Below, piece after piece: positions 28,214-37,442 of a stretch of DNA of 64,000 nt. The stretch's first letter is position 1. Every line of letters begins with the position of its first letter. Both the position numbers and the translations under genes were made by a program. Location of the stretch: positions 1 through 64,000 of the forward strand of contig NZ_SMDD01000001.1 in assembly GCF_004343255.1 (NCBI RefSeq), read 5' to 3'. A model generated the notes under the pieces. It saw only the letters and a list, made by a program, of their open reading frames with translations. It ran no database searches and was not told the DNA's origin. The stretch is from Laceyella sacchari. GTDB lineage: Bacteria; Bacillota; Bacilli; Thermoactinomycetales; Thermoactinomycetaceae.

Positions 28214-28624
28214 CTATTCGATAATTTCAAACATGATGGGAAGGATGTTTTTTTCTTGTATATAGTAAGCGCAAAGTTGGAATTCTTTATCCTTGAGCGA
28301 CATAATCCACAAGCTTTTGTCGTGGAAATGCCAACCGGTCAGATCGCGGGCTGAAGGATAGGCTTGGGAAACGGGATGAGAATGAATGACACCGAGCCAG
28401 TCCAACTGGAGTTGGCGCATCTGCTTGATGTTATCCCTGTAAGACCTTGGCTCCAACTCCCAAGAGCAAGTACGATGATTCTGGCTTTGAATCGGGAAAA
28501 AATGGGTGATCGTAAAGTCGCGCCCGGCCAAAAAGCCGTATCCTTCATACGGATACTGCTCTAGGCAATACGCGTTGATTCCATGGATCACATGACGGCG
28601 AATTGAATAATAGGGCGGCTTCAT
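28214..28624 (-). CDS. JAMM (M67/MPN+) metallopeptidase
   Basis: A 136-aa JAB1/MPN/Mov34 protein. The zinc site is complete: Glu27 (YPYEGYG), then HSHP with His81 and His83, Ser91 and Asp94, spaced as HxHx7Sx2D. Bacterial stand-alone members include sulfur-carrier processing peptidases (Mec+ type) and deubiquitinase relatives. GAGGAGGG precedes the ATG at 28624. No ThiS/MoaD-like carrier gene is next to it, so the substrate is open. It lies directly upstream of pncB. Confidence 0.85.
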   Translation of the reverse strand: MKPPYYSIRRHVIHGINAYCLEQYPYEGYGFLAGRDFTITHFFPIQSQNHRTCSWELEPRSYRDNIKQMRQLQLDWLGVIHSHPVSQAYPSARDLTGWHFHDKSLWIMSLKDKEFQLCAYYIQEKNILPIMFEIIE

Positions 28625-28879
28625 CTCCAGCCCTCCTCGCAGGATGGGTAACAATCAAACAAATGATCTTTCATTATTGTATCGTGTGGGTAACACGGAA
28701 GTCTATGACAAATGGCAAACACTGGATCATTTTAACAAATAGCGGTGATAGAAGTCGAAGCGTCGGACACCGCAGCTGGGGAGGGATGTTCCCGATTTGC
28801 CTTGCAAGCTTCTCAGCGGAGCAAAGCGGTGTCGAAGCAGATCCATGATTCGCGAGGTTGAATCATCCCCTGGCGCGCG

Positions 28880-29677
28880 TCAGACGGTTTCCTCCAAGAT
28901 GGCCACGACACGGCTCCAACCGGCGCTGGCGTTTTGGATGTTGATTGGGAATGCCGCTACTTTGAAACCATGGGGCACCGGGATCTTGTCCAAGTTGCAC
29001 AATTTCTCGATTTGGCAATATTCCTTCTTCCGGCCGACCAAGTGGGCCTCCCAAAATTGTGTTTTCCCTTGCTTGGCTTCTTGCGCCATGACGTCGAAGG
29101 GGCGATCCAACCCCCAAGCATCGATGCCTATCAACCGCACACCTTGATCAATCAGCCATTCAGTTGAAGAAGCCAGCAGGCCCGGGTGGATGAGATCATA
29201 GTGCGCTTCGTTGTACTTTTTTGATGTGTCGGTGCGGATGAGGACGATGTCGTAAGGTTTCAACTCATAACGGATGCGGGTGAGTTCCGTTTGGATATCG
29301 TCGATGGTGATGCCTTCTCCTTTGCCTTTGTGGGTCATGTTCAGCACCACCCCGTCCCCGTAGCACCAGCGCAGGGGTACTTGATCGATCGTTTTGGCCG
29401 GCTGACCGCCGACAGTCGGTCCATAATGATATGGGGCGTCCACATGTGTCCCGGCATGGGTGGACAACTTCACTTCTTCTACCGCCCATGCTTTACCTTC
29501 CGGCCAATGCGATTCATTCAGGCCTAACAGGTGATTGGAGACGCTGATGCCATGTTGATGATCAAAGTATTGAATGTGATGGGGGTTGGGTTCAAAGGAG
29601 GACGTATCATTGCTCAAAGATTGGCTGAGATCGATCAAGGTGGTTTTCACACCGTTTTGCACATACGTTTCGATCAT
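28880..29677 (-). CDS. Cyclase family protein (kynurenine formamidase-like)
   Basis: A 265-aa metal-dependent hydrolase of the cyclase family. The signature HAGTHVDAPYH is at residues 74-84 (His74, His78, Asp80, His84 as metal ligands), followed by DIVLIRTDTSKKY and IGIDAWGLDRP. Known members include KynB and isatin hydrolase; no tryptophan-degradation genes lie nearby, so the substrate is unclear. CCAGGTGAAACC precedes the ATG. It is monocistronic. Confidence 0.88.
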   Translation of the reverse strand: MIETYVQNGVKTTLIDLSQSLSNDTSSFEPNPHHIQYFDHQHGISVSNHLLGLNESHWPEGKAWAVEEVKLSTHAGTHVDAPYHYGPTVGGQPAKTIDQVPLRWCYGDGVVLNMTHKGKGEGITIDDIQTELTRIRYELKPYDIVLIRTDTSKKYNEAHYDLIHPGLLASSTEWLIDQGVRLIGIDAWGLDRPFDVMAQEAKQGKTQFWEAHLVGRKKEYCQIEKLCNLDKIPVPHGFKVAAFPINIQNASAGWSRVVAILEETV

Positions 29678-29805
29678 GGTTTCACCTGGTTTCTAGTAAT
29701 GGATTGGAGGGAGGAAGAGAGGCTTTTCCCCCCTTGATATCAAGTATATTATTTCTCTGGACACTGTGTTGGTACTTTTCGCCGCTCCTTCCCTACCAAC
29801 TTGAT

Positions 29806-31458
29806 TCACCAAACACGCCCTAGTTGGATCACCTTAAATCCGAATGCATCCATAGATAGAATATAGTTGTTTATCACTTTTATCTTCGTCGTGTTGCCAG
29901 ATTGAGCTAGTTGGTATTCTTCTGACACCCGTATGCTATGTTGGGATTTGTTCAGGATGACATGGCTGTGGCGATCGATCTTGGCCTTAAGCAGTTTCAT
30001 TGGCTCCTTTTTTTTCACACGTGTGTTGCTAATGGCCTTCTTCACTTCCTTTTCCGCGGGCGAATCCCTCGCAATCAGATCTTGCACGATCTCATAATTC
30101 CCCTTGCCAGAAGCTTCTAGTTTCCTTTGTGAGAAGGTGTTGATAAATTTCTCCAGATGAGCGTAAAAGAGTTCAGGGGAATCAAGTAAGGCATTATATC
30201 CGGGATCATCTGTGTAAGGAAAGGGATTTTGCGGCGTTAGAGGCTTGAGGATGTCGATTTTGTTCAATGCGCTAAGAGATTGAGTGTCTCCATTCCGATC
30301 AATGGCGAAGGCATAGTTGCTGAAACGTATAAGAGCATATGTTTTACCGGAGCGGATGATAAGCAAACTATGGCCGGACTGTACACCTCGGAAATGAGGA
30401 GACGTTTCTTTCATTGCCCCTTCGATGAGGATATGGCTTCCCACTTCCAAGCCTTTTTGAAATGTGGCCAATCGCACCGGGTCCTGCTTTAACTTTGCCA
30501 ATTCGCTGAGCACCTTTTGGTATGCCGGCGTGTTGATGACGAGGTTTTCAGGCAGAAAACGGTCGAAAAGGTGTGATGGCTGTTTTAATTTGCTGACTTC
30601 TTTGTTTACGTCATATAATGTCGTTTTGGCCAATGTGAATGTGTTATTTGGCAGGACTTGATACCAAGCCACTTGCGGAGATTGATTTGTTTTTCCCATG
30701 ATCGGGATGCCGGATTTGTATTCCATTGGGAAGTGAAGACCGGGAATCTCCATGATTCCATCTTGGTTTATGTCTTTGGGGAAAAGAGGCACATGGCTAC
30801 CGAGCAGATCGGAATAAGGTTCATCCTTTGCTTGAGGGGCGTTGACCGCCCATGAAGGGGAAGGCACATCTTCCGCCAAAAACACAGGCTTTCCGTTTTT
30901 CATCGTGACAATATAGTAGGTCCATTTTTCATGCTTGTTATTTTCACAGGCCAAGAAAATTGCATGCTTGTCTGCGGTTAGCATCCCTTTGAAGAAACGT
31001 CTATTTTTGCAAAAAATATCAACAAGCAAATAGCCTTGTTCCAGAACCCACTTTTTGTTTTTGTATTTGGCTACATAGATTCGCATGGCTCCGTCTTCAT
31101 CGAAGTTTGCAATGTTTTCAAAGAAACCGATCACTTCCGGTTGGTTGTCGTTGTCAAGATCGATGATTTGCACTTCTGGATACATGTATAAGTAGGTGCT
31201 GGTCAATTCCCTTAAAATCTTTTTGGCTTCCATCAGGCTTGGATTTGATTTTGTTATCCTTGAAGCAGGGAGCGGTTGTAGATCGCTCGGCTTTAGGTCA
31301 TAATATTTGCCACTCTCATAGTAGATGGGATCTTTGTAAATGATTTTCCCCTGTTCTACAAGCCGCCCTTGTGTACTTGGTGCTGGCTCATTTCCCCACA
31401 GAGTGCAACCTGAAATGATTAGAAGGGAGACTGGGAGCCAGATATGCCAATGCTTCAT
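29806..31458 (-). CDS. Lipoprotein of unknown function (550 aa)
   Basis: A 550-aa exported protein with a lipobox: MKHWHIWLPVSLLIISGC, Cys18 being the lipidation site. Two acidic loops, DLDNDNQPEVIGFF and DINQDGIMEIPGL, resemble FG-GAP/VCBS calcium-binding loops, so the N-terminal half may be a beta-propeller-like fold. The C-terminal half is helical and Lys-rich. The start at 31458 was chosen for the signal peptide; a longer frame upstream overlaps the divergent gene. It is divergent from a membrane protein/lipoprotein pair, suggesting a shared regulatory region. Confidence 0.75.
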   Translation of the reverse strand: MKHWHIWLPVSLLIISGCTLWGNEPAPSTQGRLVEQGKIIYKDPIYYESGKYYDLKPSDLQPLPASRITKSNPSLMEAKKILRELTSTYLYMYPEVQIIDLDNDNQPEVIGFFENIANFDEDGAMRIYVAKYKNKKWVLEQGYLLVDIFCKNRRFFKGMLTADKHAIFLACENNKHEKWTYYIVTMKNGKPVFLAEDVPSPSWAVNAPQAKDEPYSDLLGSHVPLFPKDINQDGIMEIPGLHFPMEYKSGIPIMGKTNQSPQVAWYQVLPNNTFTLAKTTLYDVNKEVSKLKQPSHLFDRFLPENLVINTPAYQKVLSELAKLKQDPVRLATFQKGLEVGSHILIEGAMKETSPHFRGVQSGHSLLIIRSGKTYALIRFSNYAFAIDRNGDTQSLSALNKIDILKPLTPQNPFPYTDDPGYNALLDSPELFYAHLEKFINTFSQRKLEASGKGNYEIVQDLIARDSPAEKEVKKAISNTRVKKKEPMKLLKAKIDRHSHVILNKSQHSIRVSEEYQLAQSGNTTKIKVINNYILSMDAFGFKVIQLGRVW

Positions 31459-31543
31459 GTTAGACCCCGCTTTCGAGAAATGATAAGATAAAACTGAAAA
31501 TAATGAAAACGAATAATAAACGGCATACTTAGGGGTGGATCGT

Positions 31544-32680
31544 TTGCGAAACAAAAGGTACGGACCAAGCCGCCACTCAACACGCCCTCTTTCATGGTAT
31601 CGTGGAAACAACGAATTGAAAATCAACCTCGTCAGCCCGGATACGCAAGAAGTACGCTTCTCTGAAAGACATCCCATCATCATGCGTATCTTGACAGTGG
31701 AAATTATTCTGGCTGTGATCGCGCTTTTTGCTTATCTGTATGTGTATTCTTATAAAGCCAGTTATTTATCCTATTTTGGCATTCCTCATTATTACACGGA
31801 AGTGACAATTGCCGAAATGCTAAATAGCAGTTGGTTGATTGTCACCTTCATCGAGATGTTGCTGTTTGCCATTTATGGGATCATGGCTATTTGCACATAT
31901 CATATTGTTAATCAGATGGGGATTGCCACCCCATCGCCATGGAAAAAGCGCAGAATCCATGTGCTGGCGCAGATCGTCTGTTTCGTTCTTTTCCTTGGAG
32001 CCTATTTCATTTTCTCAAGAGAAACCGATCGGCTTTTTGCCATCTGGGGTAATGCGCAAAGTGATTTTGATTTGCAGTTCATGATACAAGACTTGTCCAC
32101 CTTGAATGAAATTCCCTTGATTACATTGATTGTTATTTCGTTTTATGTTTTTTTTCAAAAGCGAACCATGCCGGATCGATCACAGCAGATCATGTATTGG
32201 GTCAGCTTTTTCACATTTCTGTTTTCCCTTTTTTTCTTTTTGGTACTCACCTATTCCCATTCAGTGATTCAAGGCCAAGGCGCCGCAATGTATAACCAAG
32301 TTTATCCATTCGTCATTGAGGATGGGAAAGTGACTAACAAATTGATTGTGGGCACCTATCAGGACCAGTATCTCGTCGTTCACCTGACAAACAAAAAGCG
32401 GACCATGAAGACGAGATATGGGCAAAGGCAATTTTACACTGTCGATGACACATATCAACTTATGCCGATCAAAGAGGATGGCCCCAAAGTGGACATTACT
32501 GTCACCAATGCTACTGGAAAACGGGTCGCAGCAGGAACGGAAAAACAGAAAGAGATAAAATTCGTGAGATTAAGGCTCAAATACGGGGTTGCGAGAGAAT
32601 ATGATTACAAGTATTTGCATCATGTGCAAATGGACTTTGAACCATTTCCTTTAAAGAAACCCGAAGGAGGAATAAAATGA
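31544..32680 (+). CDS. Polytopic membrane protein of unknown function
   Basis: A protein of about 378 aa with five predicted membrane helices in the first ~230 residues (for example ILAVIALFAYLYVYSY and WVSFFTFLFSLFFFLVL) and a soluble C-terminal domain of about 150 residues, rich in beta strands and charged residues. The TTG at 31544 follows AGGGGTGG; a GTG at 31535 is inside that site. The stop overlaps the next gene by 4 bp. No family is recognised. Confidence 0.65.
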   Translation: MRNKRYGPSRHSTRPLSWYRGNNELKINLVSPDTQEVRFSERHPIIMRILTVEIILAVIALFAYLYVYSYKASYLSYFGIPHYYTEVTIAEMLNSSWLIVTFIEMLLFAIYGIMAICTYHIVNQMGIATPSPWKKRRIHVLAQIVCFVLFLGAYFIFSRETDRLFAIWGNAQSDFDLQFMIQDLSTLNEIPLITLIVISFYVFFQKRTMPDRSQQIMYWVSFFTFLFSLFFFLVLTYSHSVIQGQGAAMYNQVYPFVIEDGKVTNKLIVGTYQDQYLVVHLTNKKRTMKTRYGQRQFYTVDDTYQLMPIKEDGPKVDITVTNATGKRVAAGTEKQKEIKFVRLRLKYGVAREYDYKYLHHVQMDFEPFPLKKPEGGIK

Positions 32681-33453
32681 ACGGCCTCCCTGTATTGCTT
32701 GTGGTCGCAGTTTTGTGTTTAAGCTCGTGCGCCAACCGCGATCCGGATCCGGATGTCCTAAAGCCCATCAAGGTGACGCAATTCAGTAATCGATTCACCA
32801 AATGTTTAAGTGACCAAGGCGGAGGGACGTTGAGAAGCAATGAGACACTTTATGTAACAGATGAGAATATTCCGTTTGATGAAGACAAATCTATGATTCG
32901 CTACCCGGCATATGGAGATTTTACCGTGCAAAAAGTAACGGATGCCAAAATGGAAGATCGCATGCTCAATGATGGCAATGTGGCCGTTTCTTTTCTACAG
33001 ATCAAACTCTTGCGGGCCACAGACATCAGAGACGTGCGCATCAAGAGAGCGTTGGACAACAACCCGCAAATGACAGATTACTTTCTGTACGTCAAGTACA
33101 GAGTGGAAAACAAAACAGAAGTGCCACTTAAAATAGACAGCACCAACGGTTATCATTATCCCTTTTGCCACCTCAAACTGATGAAGGGCCAAGCCATTCT
33201 CCGTGAAGGAACCTTTAATGTGATTAGCCAAGACAAGGTGTTTACCGCTTGGACAAATGATGATTTGACGGAGATTATTGAGCCGAATGTCCCTGTTGAT
33301 AATTTCATGTTGATTAACTTAAATGGCGTAAGCCCAGAAACAGTGAGAGAGGTGGATCGTTTGGATTTCACCATTGCTAGATTTTTGACATTGGAAGATG
33401 AAGAAGTCGCCTCAAAAGGCGGGGATGTCTCCTTTTCATTGCGAGAGTGGTAA
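32677..33453 (+). CDS. Lipoprotein of unknown function (258 aa)
   Basis: A 258-aa exported lipoprotein: MNGLPVLLVVAVLCLSSC with Cys18 in the lipobox, then a mature domain of mixed strands (SFLQIKLLRATDIRDVRI, DYFLYVKYRVENKTEVPLKI) that looks like an immunoglobulin-type beta sandwich (DUF4352-like in shape). Its ATG overlaps the stop of the membrane protein gene and AAGGAGGAATAAA precedes it, so the two are coupled and may form a complex. No recognised family. Confidence 0.7.
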   Translation: MNGLPVLLVVAVLCLSSCANRDPDPDVLKPIKVTQFSNRFTKCLSDQGGGTLRSNETLYVTDENIPFDEDKSMIRYPAYGDFTVQKVTDAKMEDRMLNDGNVAVSFLQIKLLRATDIRDVRIKRALDNNPQMTDYFLYVKYRVENKTEVPLKIDSTNGYHYPFCHLKLMKGQAILREGTFNVISQDKVFTAWTNDDLTEIIEPNVPVDNFMLINLNGVSPETVREVDRLDFTIARFLTLEDEEVASKGGDVSFSLREW

Positions 33454-33765
33454 AGCATGCGCAAATCATAAAACGGTGCTGACAAAAGGGGGATCTTTTC
33501 TGCATTCTCCTTTCCCAGAGGTGAGGAGTAGTTTTCGTGAATATGTATGATTATTGGATTTTTTCATTGACTATATATTAAATTTTATATTAAATTAACC
33601 TGTTAGTTTTATTTAAGATAATTGGCGAGAGGAATTTAAAAAGTTTACCTTCTTTTGCTTGATTCTATTTACGTCCATTTTAAGTGGTGTAGATCGTACT
33701 ATTTACATTAGAAACCGCATTCAACGTTGAATGCGGTTTATCTTTAGATAGGGGTGTATGAGTAC
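33454..33765. other. AT-rich intergenic region
   Basis: About 310 bp. GC drops sharply from here on. Besides the hairpin at 33712-33739 nothing is recognised; no promoter with good spacing is seen. Confidence 0.4.
33712..33739 (+). terminator. Palindromic hairpin, terminator-like
   Basis: AAACCGCATTCAA CG TTGAATGCGGTTT is a 13-bp perfect stem followed by ATCTTT. It lies 27 nt before the ABC exporter operon and could end upstream transcription or structure that operon's leader. Confidence 0.6.
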
Positions 33766-34518
33766 ATGGCTGTTTTTAGACAAGAATTATCACGCGCATT
33801 TTTGGGGAAAAACTTTTTTCTAGCTTTATTTGTGGCGATTGCTCTTTGCAGTGTGGGGATAATGATGGCTGGTTTACCACGACCAATTGTTGCTGAACAG
33901 GCATATTTTCCTTGGGTATTTGGACTAGAGATTTACTCGTTTGTGGTACCGATCATTTGTGTTTGGCCATTTGCGGATACATATGCTATGGAACGTAATA
34001 GCGGGTATCTAAATTTTGTGCGGATGCGGATGGAACATCGTACTTATGTGAGAATAAAGTTGTTAATCAATGCGTTGGTTGGTGGGGTAGTTACTTGCGT
34101 TCCCACATTGGTGTTCACTATTGTTACTCTAAGTATTTATCCGAAAACGTTGAATCCAGATAACCAAATAGGTGGGGCGTTTTCGAGCTTGTTACCAGAG
34201 AATGTCGTGCTTTATATGTTTGTTTATGTGCTCCTTCATTTTGTATTTGGTGTCGTTTATGCTACTTTTGGCTTTGGGTTATCACTCTATATACAGAAGC
34301 GCTACTTGATTTTAACGATTCCCTTTATATTCTATCATGTATTTAACTTTTTGTTTGCACAAATTGAAACGCTTAGTGCTTTAAAGCCTCCATCAACGTT
34401 TTTACCTCATACTGCGAACTTTTCAACCGGGTGGACTGTTTTTGGCGAACTATTAATTATATTTATGGTTAGTTTAGTGTTTGTTTGGAAAAAAGTATCT
34501 AGTCATGAGGTGGAATGA
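33766..34518 (+). CDS. ABC-2-type membrane subunit 1
   Basis: A 250-aa protein with about six membrane helices (FFLALFVAIALCSVGIMM, IYSFVVPIICVWPFADTYAMERNSGY and others). The ADTYAMERNSGYLNF segment after the second helix is typical of ABC-2 permeases, where the D-x6-E/G coupling helix occurs. The ATG at 33766 follows AGGGGTG. It opens a four-gene operon with coupled starts. Relatives occur in bacteriocin and lantibiotic immunity exporters, but no bacteriocin gene is visible here. Confidence 0.7.
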   Translation: MAVFRQELSRAFLGKNFFLALFVAIALCSVGIMMAGLPRPIVAEQAYFPWVFGLEIYSFVVPIICVWPFADTYAMERNSGYLNFVRMRMEHRTYVRIKLLINALVGGVVTCVPTLVFTIVTLSIYPKTLNPDNQIGGAFSSLLPENVVLYMFVYVLLHFVFGVVYATFGFGLSLYIQKRYLILTIPFIFYHVFNFLFAQIETLSALKPPSTFLPHTANFSTGWTVFGELLIIFMVSLVFVWKKVSSHEVE

Positions 34519-35372
34519 TGAATTTTTGGGGTGCTTCATATACTCATTTCATTTGGATTGGACTTAAGCGTCAATTCATGAAAGTTAGATGGTATGTATT
34601 TTTGATAGTTTGCCCTGTCTTATTTTACCAGGGAGCGGATCGATTTATCATTCAGCTAAACAACATGGGAATTCAACAACATGTTTTAAATATATGGGAC
34701 ATCTTATTTGATTTGTTTAGCTATAGTTATATTTTCATCTTTATGATTCCGTTTTTTTTATTCTTGGTCAGCGATTTAATGTTAGATCAAGACAGTAAAG
34801 AACAGTGGATGTTACGCATTGGTAGCCGTACGAGTTGGTGGTTTGGCAAAGTGGTTACCCTTGCTTTATTAAGCTTGTGTTATGTTTTTTTTCTAATGGT
34901 ATATGCATTTGTGATAGCAGGCTTGTATCTCCCGTGGGATGAGGGATGGAGCGTGGCCATGGTGCAGCATTTGTTCCCTTTGCCAGTACAACCACAGATC
35001 ATAGGGAGCATGGCACCGGGTCTCGTCTTGTTTCAAATAGGTTGTTTGTTATATTTCGGGTTATTTACTTTTGGCCTTATAACCTTCATTGCATCCATGT
35101 ATACACGAAGTGGAGTGTGGGGGCTTATTATCTCTTCGTGTATTTCATTTTTGGGCTATGTCTTATTGTTGTTTCGGATTCCTATAGCAAACAGCGCATG
35201 GTTATTTCCGCGACATTTTGTGTATCATCTCTTGGATATAAATGATCTTTTCTCATCTTGGTCTCAAGTAGGTATATCGGTTGGGTACTGGATGGTAGTA
35301 GCCGTTCTATTATGGATATGGGGTAGTGTTAAAATCTCGAAGGAAGACATCAATCTAGGAGTGGCAGAATGA
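34515..35372 (+). CDS. ABC-2-type membrane subunit 2
   Basis: A 285-aa protein with about six membrane helices (YVFLIVCPVLFYQGADRF, YSYIFIFMIPFFLFLVSDL, then a DQDSKEQWMLRIGSR cytoplasmic segment that parallels the coupling region of subunit 1). ATGATG overlaps the stop of the previous gene, GAGGTGG lying just upstream. No family can be named beyond ABC-2 permease-like. Confidence 0.65.
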   Translation: MMNFWGASYTHFIWIGLKRQFMKVRWYVFLIVCPVLFYQGADRFIIQLNNMGIQQHVLNIWDILFDLFSYSYIFIFMIPFFLFLVSDLMLDQDSKEQWMLRIGSRTSWWFGKVVTLALLSLCYVFFLMVYAFVIAGLYLPWDEGWSVAMVQHLFPLPVQPQIIGSMAPGLVLFQIGCLLYFGLFTFGLITFIASMYTRSGVWGLIISSCISFLGYVLLLFRIPIANSAWLFPRHFVYHLLDINDLFSSWSQVGISVGYWMVVAVLLWIWGSVKISKEDINLGVAE

Positions 35373-36187
35373 AAAAAAGATGGTACGCGATCATTGCATG
35401 TGGTCTCTTCGCCTTGGTCAGTTGGAGTAGCGCCACTATGCTCCGTTCTTCATCAGGTGGTTATGAAGAGTTAATCACTGTATGGGATCTTGTTATGGTT
35501 TCATTGGGTGGACCCATTGCTCAGGATGATGTCTCATTTTATGAATGGTCAAAATGGCTTATTCTCAACTTATTGTTTCTTGTTTTAATAGGAAACGCTA
35601 CGTGCAGTGAATGGGTGGAGCGTGCAACATTTGTTTTGCCGCGTTATTTTACGCGTAGCAAATGGTGGATAAAGAAGGTTCTTGCATTAGGGGTAACTTC
35701 ATTTGTTTATTATTTCATGGCGATCTGTACGATTTTAGTGATAGGATCTAGCCAATTTTCATGGGCGGATCATTTGGGCAAATGGCAAGGAACTGACGGG
35801 CCGTTGCAATTTAACGGTATCCATTCATTTATCATGCTAGCATGGGTATTTGTATTAAGCTGGAGTACCAGTTTAGCGATGGCAGTCCTACAGCTGGCGT
35901 TGGCTGTAAAATGGAAGAGTGTATTTAAGCCAATTCTTTTTATTTCTGTGCTTTATGTCGTTTCTTGTTTTAGTCCTTTATTTGGCAAGCAGTTGATAAA
36001 ATGGTTCCCAGGCAATCAGGGGATGTTTCTTCGGCATACCGTGGTAGATCCGTATGTTCCCAGTTTTAGCCTGTCTTGGTCCGTATTTTATAATGCGATT
36101 GTTTTGATCCTTTCTATGTATATGGGTTATTTGTATGTGAAAAAAGCCGATATATTCGGATATGCGCATAAAGATAGTTTGCAATAA
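35369..36187 (+). CDS. ABC-2-type membrane subunit 3
   Basis: A 272-aa membrane protein with six predicted helices. It starts MKKRWYAIIACGLFALVSW and has ATCSEWVERATFVLPRYFTRSKWW after the second helix, again a probable coupling region. It starts inside the end of subunit 2 (4-bp overlap), after AGGAG. With the two preceding genes it gives three non-identical membrane subunits for one ATPase. Confidence 0.65.
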   Translation: MKKRWYAIIACGLFALVSWSSATMLRSSSGGYEELITVWDLVMVSLGGPIAQDDVSFYEWSKWLILNLLFLVLIGNATCSEWVERATFVLPRYFTRSKWWIKKVLALGVTSFVYYFMAICTILVIGSSQFSWADHLGKWQGTDGPLQFNGIHSFIMLAWVFVLSWSTSLAMAVLQLALAVKWKSVFKPILFISVLYVVSCFSPLFGKQLIKWFPGNQGMFLRHTVVDPYVPSFSLSWSVFYNAIVLILSMYMGYLYVKKADIFGYAHKDSLQ

Positions 36188-36210
36188 AAACGTAGTCGGA
36201 GGTTTTCATA

Positions 36211-36870
36211 ATGGAATCTAAATTGGCAGTGAAATTAGAAAACGTTTCGAAGATCATTGATCAAAAGCAGATACTTAGCCAAGTCAATCTGGAAGTGGCA
36301 GAAGGGAAGATTGTCGGCTTAGTCGGCAGAAATGGGTCAGGTAAAACGATGTTATTTCGAATGATTAGTGGTTTTGTTTATCCAACAGAAGGGCGCATTT
36401 TTGTTTTTGATAAAGAAGTAGGCAAAGATGGAACCTTCCCGCAAGATGTAGGTGTGATTATCGAAACGCCCGGATTTATCCCGGAATATAGTGGTTTTAA
36501 GAATTTGAAAATGTTGGCTTCACTGAGAAATAAAATATCCGATGCCGACATTGAACAAGTAATGGAGCAAGTAGGTCTTGATCCCCGTGATAAAAAGGCC
36601 GTTCGTAAGTACTCATTGGGAATGCGCCAGCGATTAGGGATTGCACAAGCCATCATGGAACAACCAAAACTCCTCTTATTGGATGAACCTACAAATGGAT
36701 TAGACACGGATGGAGTGGAAATGCTTCATCAACTTCTATTAAACTTACGCAAAGATGGGGTAAGTATTCTTTTGGCAAGTCATTATATGGAGGAAATCGA
36801 GAAGTTGTGTGATGAAGTTTATAAAGTAGAAAAGGGAACAGTAACACCGATCTCCGATTTTAAAAGTTGA
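36211..36870 (+). CDS. ABC transporter ATP-binding protein
   Basis: A 219-aa ATPase. Walker A is GRNGSGKT (39-46), the signature is YSLGMRQRLGIA and Walker B is LLLLDEPTNGLD. The YSLGMRQRL variant of the signature is typical of ABC-2 drug, bacteriocin and Gldl-type exporters. At 219 aa it is short and lacks a C-terminal extension. It follows three membrane genes by 23 bp (CGGAGG before ATG) and a terminator ends the operon. The operon probably exports or excludes a hydrophobic peptide or lipid; this is inference. Confidence 0.9.
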   Translation: MESKLAVKLENVSKIIDQKQILSQVNLEVAEGKIVGLVGRNGSGKTMLFRMISGFVYPTEGRIFVFDKEVGKDGTFPQDVGVIIETPGFIPEYSGFKNLKMLASLRNKISDADIEQVMEQVGLDPRDKKAVRKYSLGMRQRLGIAQAIMEQPKLLLLDEPTNGLDTDGVEMLHQLLLNLRKDGVSILLASHYMEEIEKLCDEVYKVEKGTVTPISDFKS

Positions 36871-36892
36871 GGACATATGTGGATGCAATAAG

Positions 36893-36936
36893 AAACGACG
36901 ATGAGAAAAGTGATGCCACTCATCGTCGTTTTTTAC
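36893..36936. terminator. Terminator of the ABC operon
   Basis: AAACGACGATGAG / CTCATCGTCGTTT with a 13-nt loop and TTTTTTA. On the minus strand it could also end the small TM gene next door. Confidence 0.85.
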
Positions 36937-36940
36937 CTAT

Positions 36941-37069
36941 TTAGATTAATTCAAGTGCTAAACCTAATCCAATTAATGCAACAGCTACAACGATCGCCAC
37001 AATAATCACATTCGCGCCAAAATCGAAAAGTTTATTAGCCGAATCTTTTTTGTTTTGAAAAACGGCCAT
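36941..37069 (-). CDS. Possible small membrane protein or remnant (42 aa)
   Basis: Read on the minus strand the frame gives MAVFQNKKDSANKLFDFGAN followed by about 22 hydrophobic residues ending LALELI, one membrane span. There is no clear ribosome binding site, and the frame is open for some 15 codons upstream of the ATG, so it may be the end of a decayed longer gene. It stops directly at the ABC-operon terminator. Confidence 0.35.
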   Translation of the reverse strand: MAVFQNKKDSANKLFDFGANVIIVAIVVAVALIGLGLALELI

Positions 37070-37442
37070 CCCGCAGGCAATCCCTAGGGGCTGAGGGGAG
37101 GAGTGACAGATCCTGCGATTCTGTCCCAGTGGGCATTACCTATGGAGATGGCACGTTTTCTCACCATATGGGACGCGTAATTTTTGAGGGGAAACCAATC
37201 CAAACAACCATGCTTCACCGAACCTATATTCATTTATTGACCTTTATTGTCCCCAATATTCCTTGATTATGAGCATAAACGATGGGATCTCTGGGACGCG
37301 GCGCATATGATTGATTGAGCACTAGCTACGGGTACGTAGTAATGTATTTTTCCTGGTGAAGGAAATGAGCAGATTGGTCTATCCCCATGAACCACATCGC
37401 TGCGGCAATCATTCTCCCCATAACGACCTCTAAACTTTGTTT
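37070..37442. other. Gene-remnant region
   Basis: No intact gene. A + frame (about 37131-37266) reads GITYGDGTFSHHMGRVIFEG and further with a natural stop, looking like decayed coding sequence of unknown family. At 37319-37390 there is a shortened copy of the sequence that precedes the cupin gene at 39191-39288. Confidence 0.45.
37319..37390 (+). repeat. Truncated direct-repeat copy A
   Basis: The segments GCACTAGCTAC, GGTACGTAGTAATGTATTTT and GAGCAGATTGGTCTATCCCC recur in the same order at 39191-39288. This copy lacks about 30 internal bases and loses the coding frame after ATCCCCAT. Confidence 0.75.
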
